This document shows positions 24,693 through 35,600 of a stretch of DNA of 64,000 nt, piece after piece; the stretch's first letter is position 1, and every line of letters starts with the position of its first letter. The stretch is from the NCBI GenBank assembly GCA_035771175.1, contig CM069602.1:4964001-5028000 (forward strand), given 5' to 3'. Position numbers and translations under genes: made by a program. Source of the stretch: Paratinospora sagittata (taxonomy: Eukaryota; Streptophyta; Magnoliopsida; Ranunculales; Menispermaceae). The notes under the pieces are model-generated. The model was not told the origin of the DNA. It ran no database searches and worked only from the letters and a program-made list of their open reading frames with translations.

Positions 24693-25555
24693 GTACACAT
24701 ATAAACTGGTTGATTGTATGCATGTTTATGTAATGCATTGAGTTTTAGTGATCATGCAAACTGATTTTAGAAAGTAGAGCTTATAATAATGTCATTTAGT
24801 TAGGAATTAGACCCGGATGAGGTTTTGCGAGTCCTCATTGTCAGTAGGTCTGTCCTAACAAGGGTTGCGATCCTTGAAATGACTGTGAATTGGGTAATGA
24901 GAGGGAGATGGTAAAATATTTATGAATGAGCATCAACTATATATTGTGTGCACGTACCTTATTTTGATGAATGGTGCATATGTGCTTTTGAAATGTTTTA
25001 AATCGATTTGATATGTCATGTTTCCTAAAATGCATGCGATTGTCATGTCAAAAACTATATTCACCGAGCTGTTGTTTGCTCACCCCATTTCCTCCAATAT
25101 TTCAGGTATTGAGTCGAAGGGAAAAGGAAAAATCCGTGAGTGATAATCACGTGAGCCTTCGTCTGGTATGTGTATGTATGCTTGGAGGAAATATATTATA
25201 TTTTTGTTATTTTGATATGTATACTTATCACACATTATATATATATATATATATGTATGTATTATCATCTATATGGGATGCGTGGGCATATATATAGCTT
25301 AATATATTGGATGATGAAATGAAAATTTGATGTGTGAATGAATGAAATGATTCTAGATATCTATATTGGATTTGATTTGTGATATCTCAGGAAAAACAAA
25401 AGTGAAACGTCCATTTGATGGGGCGGTGAAGTCAAAAATTTGGAAATTGTGGGAATTATTGTGAATGTTCGTTGAGGCTGACAGTGTATTATATATTGTA
25501 TATGAGTATGTACAGTGTATAATACATTGTGCCGGTCATGACGTCAGTCTACAAT
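24693..25555 (+). mobile_element. LTR B, right part
   Basis: This continues LTR B after the nested insertion (TTAGACCCGGATGAGG, then GTATTGAGTCGAAGG and GTGCCGGTCATGACGTCA), following LTR A closely. It stops matching after the CATGACGTCA word, so the last few dozen bases of the LTR are lost. A (TA)n run lies near 25230-25255. Confidence 0.7.
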
Positions 25556-25666
25556 TTCTGTTGTAGGCATACTCACAAACAATGATCTACTAGTATAACA
25601 GAAGGTAATACATACCCCGGGATGTGATGGGTACGTATACCCCAGCCGTTACATACCACATTATAT

Positions 25667-25876
25667 TGTCACACCCCAGTACACAGCCCACCGCAGCGTC
25701 TAGACCCCCGGGATCATTTGTCCACAGGTTCAGTGGCTACTCAGAGTTCGGATTCAAACCATTGGTTGTGAGTTCGAAACTGGAGGAGGCCCTGCACTAT
25801 TCATAAATAGTGAATAGTGTGGACAAATGATCCGGGGGTACTAGACGCTGCGGTGGGCTGTGTACTGGGGTGTGAC
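25667..25876. mobile_element. Inverted-end element copy with tRNA-like core
   Basis: Complete copy: TGTCACACCCCAGTACACAG at the left and GTGTACTGGGGTGTGACA at the right, with the core GTGGCTACTCAGAG and GTGAGTTCGAAACTGG. The region 25580-25925 resembles 18205-18549 in the same order, so the element and its flanks were duplicated together. Confidence 0.75.
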
Positions 25877-25922
25877 AAAAATCTCGTGCTTTTAATCAAG
25901 GTATTTGGTTAAGTCATGTGTA

Positions 25923-26159
25923 TGTAACACCCCGTACTTTTAATCAATATATTTGGTTGACTTATACGTATACTGAAAAGTATAATACACATATAAGTAC
26001 ATTTTAAGTCATGTGTGCATGTGACAAATGAACTTGAAAATGTCAAAAGTGAGTTCGGAACGTGATTTGGCATAGAAATTGATTTATCACGCGTATATTC
26101 CTCATGTAGATTGAGTGTATAGAAGAAAAAATGAATAAATAATAAAATAAAATAAAATA
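25923..26159 (+). mobile_element. LTR C: first ~240 bases of family A LTR
   Basis: Begins TGTAACACCCCGTACTTTTA like LTR A and follows it to the AATAAAATAAAATAC stretch. There it is cut by the right half of an inverted-end element (26160-26240: CATGAATAGTG through GGGGCGTGACA). As at LTR A, it is preceded by a ~40-base partial copy of its own beginning. Confidence 0.7.
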
Positions 26160-26240
26160 CTATTCATGAATAGTGAATAGTGTGGACAAATGATCCGGGA
26201 GTACTAGACACTGCGGTGTGCTGTGTACTGGGGCGTGACA

Positions 26241-28370
26241 TAGCATGTTTGAACTTGATTGATTTAACTGGCCTTTTGTACCCGTGTTAGTGTTGACAAA
26301 AAATACCCAATTTCTCTAATCTCACTGATTTAATAAATAAATTTTTTGACAAATCCTCAAATCTCGCGTATTCAATAAATAAAAGAATAAAAGAAATTAA
26401 CACTTATAACTCGAAGATATACAAAGAAAAAATCTCAAAACTACAAACAAAACTAATTCACTCTCAATTAATAAGTACCTTAGAGAACTTAAAGTGGATT
26501 TGAAACTTTGGTAAAAAAGAAAAATAACATAACCAAAATAAATCTATAACTCTAATAGCGTCGCCTACACAAACTCTAAATTCTAAACTCTATTTTTTTT
26601 TCACAAAACTTTCAGGGACTAAACTTCACACTCTTCAAAATCTTACTCATCAGTTGGATGGTCAATAAATAATGATGAACCTCCTGTATATAAACTTTTT
26701 TAGTTACAATATTTAAAAATTGTGACCAACAAAGATTTATCGTTCTACGCTAACATAATTTTTTTATTTAAATACAACTAAATCATAAATATTTATTCAT
26801 ATTTAACAAGTCTTAATTATTTTATAAATTTATATTCCATGTTTTAATCCAACAAGTAATCCACGCTTGAGCCAAAACCCAACAGTTAATGGGTCTTGAT
26901 GCTTAATTTTATGTGACCTTAGTAGTATCCAAAGCATATAATAACTTGCAATTTAAGAATGATTTAGCCGTTGATTGAACAAAATAGAGAAATTCATTTT
27001 ATATAGTCATCTTCATGTAGTTGGTTGAAAAAAGACTTGGGTGATTTGAGTATGATTATGTGTTGACAACTTTTCAGGTCTGACAACCCTCGAAGATATG
27101 ATAATCTTACATTCCTTTTCCTAAAACCACTCAATAGACACAACTTAATCAATTTGATCTACCAGGTGACTGTTAGAAAAATAGTTGATTGCTTCAATTT
27201 ACTTGAATATTCCAATTTCAATAGGTTGGAACCTTTATTCTACCCTACACATTCACTTACTTAACTCAACTTAACTAAACATTTTTTCAACTACATAAAA
27301 TCGGTTACATGAATCAATTTCATTCATTCCGTTCTATAAAGGGCTAAGTCCGAATTCATATAATTAGAAGTTCGATCTTTCTTAATTGTCTTTGTTCATA
27401 TTATTTTTAAATCCATCTCTACTCTTATTGTTACTATCTAGTGTTAATAGATTACATTTTTTTAACTAGTGCATCTAAACTTATATTGTATGTGTCCAAG
27501 TTACCTTATTCGGTATTTTATCTTCAATTGATGTTTTCCATTCACATAAAAAAATAATAAAAAAAAGAAACAAAAGAGAGATGGGGAATCATAAAAAATG
27601 TGGCTCAAAATGTTAGAAATCGTCTCCCCTAAAGGCTACAGGTGTTTAGGTAGGGCTCAATTATTATGCAGGTTAATCAAATATAAATACTAATACTATT
27701 CCTTATATGCATGATAACACATGGTCTAGGTTTATCATGAGGTTAATACATGATTAATAAATGAGACAAATAAGAAAATACTTGTAAAGAGGTTTGAAGA
27801 GAGGGACAAAGTTTTGATATCATATTAAAGACCGTCAGACCTAAAAGCTACGGTTGCTAAACTTAACTATGTACATCAAATGAATATAAAATAAAAATGT
27901 TTAGTATGTATAGCGACCGTTTTTTATTTATTTTTTACAATGCTAATCTCACTAACTTTATTATTATATTTTGTTTGAAAGATAATATGATAGTTTAATT
28001 ATTTAAATATGACCTGCCTCAAATCTCACATTCTTCTTCATTATTGACGGTCGTTGACCCAATTCTAAAGTCTCCATTTTATGTAGTTCGGATTCTCTGT
28101 CAACTTCTTAAATTTTAAGAACGATCTTATCATATTACTCTTATTACAGAGAGAACGAAAAACTTATACATTTTATTAAAAAGATAATGACACCAAAAAA
28201 ATATTAAACATAGTTTTAAGTTAGGAAATCGGGACGTTAACTTGATTTATTAAATGTTTTAATTTTCACGAAACACTTAACACACACATGAATTCATAAA
28301 ACCCCATTTAGATTGACCTCATTAGACATGACTTTGGTGGTCTAATCTGAAAAAAAAAACGTGTCATTAT
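26241..28370. other. Intergenic region upstream of MER3
   Basis: AT-rich with no coding signal. A SINE-like fragment lies at about 27245-27345, and stretches near 27610-27880 resemble a dispersed plant repeat (GATATCATATTAAAG and GGTTTGAAG words). Confidence 0.5.
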
Positions 28371-28432
28371 AAACAGTGTTATATTTTGCTTGCTTGCTTG
28401 TTCTTTTAAATAGTCATCCCCCGCTGGCGTTG

Positions 28433-28440
28433 CCGCGAAA
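28433..28440. promoter_or_regulatory. E2F-like site 1 upstream of MER3
   Basis: CCGCGAAA, i.e. TTTCGCGG on the other strand, fits the plant E2F consensus TTTSSCGS. It lies about 75 bases upstream of the TATA box, inside a short GC-rich island. Confidence 0.45.
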
Positions 28441-28475
28441 CGTCCACGTCGGATGTCAACTGAGACGAGCATCGC

Positions 28476-28483
28476 GCGCGAAA
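28476..28483. promoter_or_regulatory. E2F-like site 2 upstream of MER3
   Basis: GCGCGAAA, i.e. TTTCGCGC on the other strand, is an exact fit to TTTSSCGC. It lies 24 bases upstream of the TATA box and 43 bases after the first site. E2F sites mark S-phase genes in plants; control of MER3 by E2F is inference. Confidence 0.5.
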
Positions 28484-28506
28484 TTCCGGCATTTCAACCT
28501 TTCGAC

Positions 28507-28513
28507 TATAAAA
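28507..28513 (+). promoter_or_regulatory. Probable TATA box of MER3
   Basis: TATAAAA in a GC-richer stretch. A likely 5' UTR exon follows to a donor at 28621 (CAGAG then GTAAAG), with a candidate acceptor before 29638, leaving 62 bases to the start codon. The last piece contains a three-codon upstream frame (ATGGGAACGTGA at 29641). Confidence 0.55.
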
Positions 28514-29699
28514 CGTCTACAGTCTACTCACTTCAGACGACCTTCTATTTCTAGCATCTCTTTGGTTCCTCTCTTCTAGCAGTCTTCTGTGCAAGCGAAC
28601 ACGCCATTGTCGTCACAGAGGTAAAGAACGCGTTCTCTATCCATCTACGATCGCTTTTCTTTCTTTAGTGATTTCTTTTGTTAGGTAACGATCGAGCAAG
28701 ATCAGAACGGATCGTTTTTCTTGATGTTTTTTCGATCGGAAAGCGTTCATCGGTAAATTGTGGCTCAGCGTAAGTGTGATTAATCTGCCAGTCTTTCGTT
28801 AAAGCTGTCGATCTATCAGAGGAACAACTAGAATTTTCTCTAACGTTTTCGCCTCTTTTTCTAGTGCCATTCTTGTTATACTTGTGTTTGGATTAGTCTT
28901 CCCTGCTGAAATTTCGTTGTCTGTTTCTCTCTCAATAAATCGAAAAAACTTGACATACTTTCACCAAACAAATTGACAGAACAGGCTTTAAAGAATTCTT
29001 TGGCCACTATAATGCTATTAACATGAATTTACCTTTATTGCCGTTTGGAATTGGTATATAAAATCTTCATTCTTCTTCTTCTAGAATGCTAATTGCTCAG
29101 GCTTCGGTAGTTTTACCTTGGAAGATCCAAATGCTTATCCTATTGGTCCTTTAGATCCTAAAAGAAGCTCGGACAATATTTTTTTAGTTACCTCGTTGCT
29201 CTTGAGTTTCGTAATCTTTGAGTGGATTCATCATCAGTAGAAACAGAAATTGAAAGAAAATGTTATACTCGGCTTAAAGAAGGATAACGGAAGTTTTATT
29301 TCTCCAATCAAAGGAGGAAACAGTAGTATTTTGCATCACTTTGAAAAAATGTGTTGGTGAACAAATCACGGAGAAAATCCAGGGTTTTAAGATGACGAGT
29401 TTTATATGTTTACGAATATTTCTAGAGCTTTGCTCAAATGGTATGAATGAAAAAATATGTAAAACATGGAAAATGATAAGATGGAAACCATTTCACTGTC
29501 TACTTGCTTAAATGACATATATTGGATCGATATTGATTTGCATTCCGAGCTATGCAGAAAAAAATTGGATGCAGAAAAAAATTGGATTTCCATCTTGTTC
29601 ATTATTGAATTAACTTTGACATTCCTTTGATAAACAGGCCATGGGAACGTGACTTTGACATAATTTGCATTTCTTCTGTCTTTGAAGAAGAAGCTCAAT

Positions 29700-32600
29700 A
29701 TGGACTCATATTCACTGAGATCTGTGTCAGATCTTCCTGGACCTTTTAGTTCGACTTTCAGTTTCAGGTACTCTTTGCCATATATTTGTCTTTCTCCAAT
29801 TTAGCTCTGAAAATCTGAAATTAGAAGATTTGCACAGCTATAATAATTATCCTGGACGTATCTTATTCTTGCTGGCAGCCCGACTTCTTGGAAGGACTGA
29901 AGGGTTGATATTCCATTGTATAAAATTCTAATAGAATGCCTTAACATATTTCAAACGAAATGGAGCAAAACCTTTAGTTGAAAAAAATGTACTTTTTATA
30001 CCCTGGGGAGGGGGAACTTCAGATTTTATCAGAGACTACGGTGGCATTATTAAAATTTTAAGACTCCATACAATGTTTTCTTTTCATCAATTACAGTTCA
30101 TAATTTCCGTAAAAGCCTGGCATAATTAGGCTATATAAATGTGCAGTTGAAATGTTTAATTTACTAAATCTGTATAGTCTCCTCTTGCCTAGTTGCATGT
30201 TATGTTGATGTGTCATATAATTCATACCATAAGGCATTGGTAATGTATGTGGCTGATCCTTACCCGTTGAGATACATAGTAGTGTGATCCTTATCTATTT
30301 AGAGACATAGTAGTGTCGCAGCAACAGATTGTTTGTGATTTGATATCTCCTTTAACTTGGCTTGCTTGCTTGTGCGGCGCACAATTGAATAGATTCTATT
30401 TACTGTTGGTGTCTTGTACTTTTAGGTATTTCAATTCCTTGCAGAGTGAATGCTTTTCTGAATGTTTTCACTCCGACACAAACATGGTTATCTCAGCACC
30501 AACTGGAAGTGGTAAAACAGTACTATTTGAGCTATGTATTTTGAGGCTTCTTTCGAGGTTTCTTACTCAGGAGGGAAAGTTTGTTCATATAAAGGGAACC
30601 CTGAAGACTGTAAGTTATAACTTCTAATGTTGCTAGTGCAGTATTCTACTATCTTATTATTTAAAAAAAAAGGGGAAAGCACTTGTTTTCTAATTCCAAC
30701 AGTGTGTGTACATTGCTATCAAAGTTAAACGCCAATGGTAAATTCTTCTGACAATCGCTTTAGTCTATCTATAAAAAATCATAAAAGAAGAGGGATGCTA
30801 GCTGATAATATTTTCCTAGCCATCTTTAAGAAAGCACATCTTGATTGATGTCTAAGCAGTGGTTTCAAGATGTTGCCTCAGTACTTCCACCTAAAAATTG
30901 CTTAAAAAATATTGTTGATTTCTATATTGCTTAAAATATTTCTACAAAGCATTTCCAGCTCAAACTGAATGAAATACATATGGATACTCTATTCAACTCA
31001 ACTAAGCCTTTTTCCAACTTCAAATAAACATGGATACTGAATTTCAATATTCTTTCTCTTGTGGCATGGAGATCTACATAGCTCCATCAAAGGCCTTAGT
31101 ACAGGAAAAACTTCGGGATTGGAACCAGAAGCTTGGATCCTGGGGCATTAACTGCTTGGAATTGACTGGTGATAGTGAATTTTATAACCCAAGGAATCTA
31201 CAAGAGGCAGACATCATCCTAACCACTCCTGAGGTGAACATATCATGCCTATTTTGGATATATATCCAAAACTCAGAGTGTACAAATTCTGTCTTCTTCT
31301 TCTTCTTCTTTTTTGTTTTGATTTGAAACCTTTCTATTCAACCCTCACTTTGTGGATTTACATCATCTTTCCTCAGAAGTTTGATGCTGTTACACGGTAC
31401 AGAATAAAAGACGGTGGCTTAAGCTTTTTCAGTGATATTGGTCTTCTACTTATTGATGAAGTTCACTTGTTAAATGATCCTCGCGGGTCATCTTTGGAAG
31501 CGGTTGTTAGTAGAATAAAAATGCTTGCTCGCAATCCTGAAATGAACTCTAGTCCTCTAGCTCATGTTCGCTTCCTTGCTGTTTCTGCTACTATTCCAAA
31601 TATAGAGGACCTAGGTAAATCTACATGGTACAATACTGCTAGCGTGCTTATTATTCAGCTGTTGTATCATGGTCACAAAATGTCTCACTCTATTTCCACA
31701 GCGGAGTGGCTTATGGTTCCTATCCATGGAATTAAAAGGTAATCTCAGATGTAAATGCACATGTGAGGGGACTTTTATTTATTTTTTATCTTTTCAATAT
31801 CAAGCCCGTTAGTCATATGTGGTTTCTTTAGACAATAGAGAATAGAAAGTGCACAGAGGCACATGATGAAATTGTCCACACAATAAGAAAAGCTACATCC
31901 TACACGGTCAAAATTGAAGACATACAAGTACTCCAAAGGCTAAAGCATAGTACATATGTGGTCGTATAATGTCAACTAATAATGGAACATAAAGTTGTTC
32001 TGATCCATCATTAGTGAAGGAGGCCTCTTGAAATTCAAAAACTGTTTTTCCATTAGGAAAAACAGCTTTCAGGCTTCATGAATCACCTTTTGCTGTACAT
32101 CTTTGCATCCACAAAAACTCTATAGAAATCAATTTAATCCTCTAATGTCTGTGTAGCAGATTCGGAGAAGAAATGAGACCTGTAAAGTTGACCACCAGAG
32201 TCTTTGGTACGCTTCATCTTTTTTGTTTATCCTTCACATATCTCAAATTACATGGCGCCCAGCATTTATATTCCTATGGAGCACAAACTAGGGGACATAG
32301 ATGTGAATTGTAGCACTGTGACCATTTATTATGCCCGGCATTTATATCCATGGAGCACAAACTTGGTGACAGAGATGTGAATTGTAGCACCATGACCATT
32401 TATTTATTTGTTTCCATTTTTTGTATTGGAATTTATTGGTGACAACAAGTGCCTGTTTTGCAGGCTATGCTCCAGCAAAAAATGACTTCTTATTTGAAAG
32501 GGTATTGGATTGACTACATTCAAAACTTTTGATTGTTGAGAACTGAGAGTGGAATTCTGGAAATGTCCTCTTATACCTTAATATTCTTCTTTACAGTGTC

Positions 32601-35600
32601 TCTTCATTGTGAACTTATAGAACCTATACTCTTACATAGAAATAGATTGTGAGAAGAATCACTTCTTGTTCTGACTGCTTATTTTCTTGTTTCATTGTGC
32701 AGCGCCTTGAAAACTATATATTTGGTAAGCAGGGGTCACAAACAACAGTGCCATGCAAAGCTGTTCGGAGATAGTTTTATGCGATACTCTAGGGAAAATC
32801 TTCCATGTTTACTGTCATGTTTCATTCTTCATATACTTCATACTCTATTCTTTCTTTCTTTCTTATGTACCTCTTCTTCTTCGTCTTGTGACACATGTTC
32901 CTTGCATTTGTAACTTAATAGAGGAATGATGATGCTATGTTGTTGGCAGATATTCTTATGCAATACTCTAGAGGGAAATCTGCCTTGGTATTTTGTTCCA
33001 CCAGAAAAGGAGCACAAGAAGCAGCTTTACGGCTTTCACAGACTGCTATAACCTTTGGCCATTCAAATCCATTTATGAAATCGCAAGATCAACATGAAAG
33101 ATTAAAGGAAGCTTCACTATCATTTAGTGATAAGCAAATGCAGTCATGCATTCTCTTTGGAGGTACACTAATATACAAATCATCATTACTGCGCATAAGT
33201 GTCTCTTCTAATCTTTTAAGAAGGATCTCTCATCTCACTTTTTCTGTTTCCCTTTTTATCCAGGCTTCTTGCTTTTTCGTTCAATTATACTTTAGCTTAT
33301 GACTTCTATGATCAGCTAGTTTTTATCTGCAGTTGGTTACCACAATGGTGGACTTTGCCTGAAGGATCGCAACCTCATTGAAGGACTTTTTCTTAGGGGA
33401 GATGTTCAGGTTCTGTGCACTACAAATACTCTTGCACATGGAGTCAACTTACCTGCTCACACTGTAGTGATTAAATCAACACAATACTTGTATGTTGACT
33501 CTTTTATTAGTTTCTTTTTTTTGTTTCTTCAAAACGTTATGGTAGTACTTACTCAAATTATCATATATGTCGCTAAACTTATATCTTTCCAGCAACAAGG
33601 AGAAGGGCCTCTATGTGGAGTACGACCGATCCATGATACTACAGGTGTGCCACCTCATTGTCTCCGTAAAAAGAAAAAGAAAAAATCCTCTTGTTCTTCT
33701 TCTGGAAAAGAAAAACTTTTTATATTTGTATTGTAACAGAATGCATTTCACTGTTAATCCTGATTAAATGAGCCAGAAAAAATGTTGCGACAAAAATGTT
33801 CTATATAGATTTGTTTGTTTAGTTCAAGCATATGTCTGCACTTTGATATTGTCCACATGTGAAGCATTTTCTTCTCATGATTTTCTCATTTCTTCATCTA
33901 ACGAATAAAATGTGACAAAGTCGTAAAGTGGAATTAATTACAGTAAATATCATGCTTCATACATGCATCTAATGAAATAAACACTCATGATAAACAAATA
34001 CATCAAGCCACCATAGACCACATGCATCTATTCATCATTCTTCCTGTTCAACATCGTTTGGCCAAAGTTGAGCAAACTAGTTCTCTGGAGTTTGGGCTTG
34101 CAGATGTGTGGGAGAGCAGGTCGTCCTCCATTTGATGATAGTGGCATGGTTATTATCATGACAAGAAGAGAAACTGTAATCTCTAACCTCCCCTAGTTCA
34201 GAATGTTGTCTTCACAGTTTAGTTAACTTTTTTCTGGTGAAATATTTGTGTTCTGTCAATTCTTTATTTTAGTTGTGATACCTTCTATGATGATTAATGA
34301 TTTCAGGTGCACTTGTATGAGAATCTCTTGAACGGCTGTGAAATGGTGGAATCACAGTATGTCTCAACACTCTGGAATCTTGTTGGTATCATTCTGTGAT
34401 TTATTATTATTATTATTTAAAATATGAAAATGCAACATTTTCATGAGCCGGTGTGTGTGTGGGGGGTGGGGGAGAGGAAGAACACCTGAACAAAAAATAT
34501 TTTATGACAAATATTTGGAATTGGTGTCTATTATGGAGTACGCCTTGTATACCTAAATTAGGTGGGATTTCTTTTTTTTTTCTTTAGACTGCTTTCATGT
34601 ATGACGGAGCACCTAGCAGCGGAAATAGTTCAGCTTACCATCTCTGATATCAGTCAAGCAATTGAGTGGATGAAGTGCTCCTACTTATATGTAAGAATGA
34701 GAAAGGTATGTGAATTTATGGGTGCTCATTTTAAGAAATTTTCTGATATTTTTCTTCCAAATGCTTTTCTTATATTCTCCACTGTACCGTCAGAACCCTG
34801 AGAACTATGCAGTGAAAAAAAATCTTCCTGGTGAATGTCTTGAGAAGCATATGCATGGTAATGCAGTACATTTTCTTGGTTTTTTCTTTAATAACTTTCT
34901 TCCAATTGAGTCATATTACTTTCGATCTCAGAAAAATGCGTGCAGAAAGCTAATGAGTTATTGAGTCATGGAATGATTTGGATGGATGAATATGGTTTCC
35001 TTCTGAAGCCACTAGGTGTGTTTTTTTGCGCTGCATAAAAAATCTTATTAATTTGAACTCTACACAACTCAAAAAAGCCTTTTGCCAACTGTATATATTA
35101 GAGCTCTCATGGATGGAAAAAGTGTGATGAGGTGTATTCTATATTTCTTGCTTTGTGTCTTCAGAGCCGGGAAGGTTGATGACAAAATATTATCTGAAAT
35201 TCGACACAATGAAACATATTATTCAAACACCAGAAAACTGCAGCTTGGAAGATGCACTTTATACTATTTGCCGCTCTGAGGAGATTGCCTGTATGTGTAA
35301 CTATTGCAGTTAGTGGGAACTGGCAGTTTTAAATTAGTCATATAAGTTACAGGGTTAGTAATGGAACTCTTGTGCTGAAAATTGAAGGGATACAGCTCAG
35401 GCGCAATGAGAAGAAGCTATTAAATGACATCAACATTGATAAAGAAGGTCACCTTCGCTTCCACATACTCGGTGATAATGGGAAACGAAAAAAACGTATC
35501 CAAACAAGAGAAGAGAAGATATTTGTACTGGCAAATGACTGCTTGACTGGTGATCCTTTTTGTCATGATTTATCCCTTAACCAGGTTTTGTTTTATATGA

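Noticed and set aside
18045..26240. A CRISPR-like array, because of many spaced repeats
   Set aside because: The repeats are inverted, unequally spaced and shared with transposon ends; the organism is a plant.
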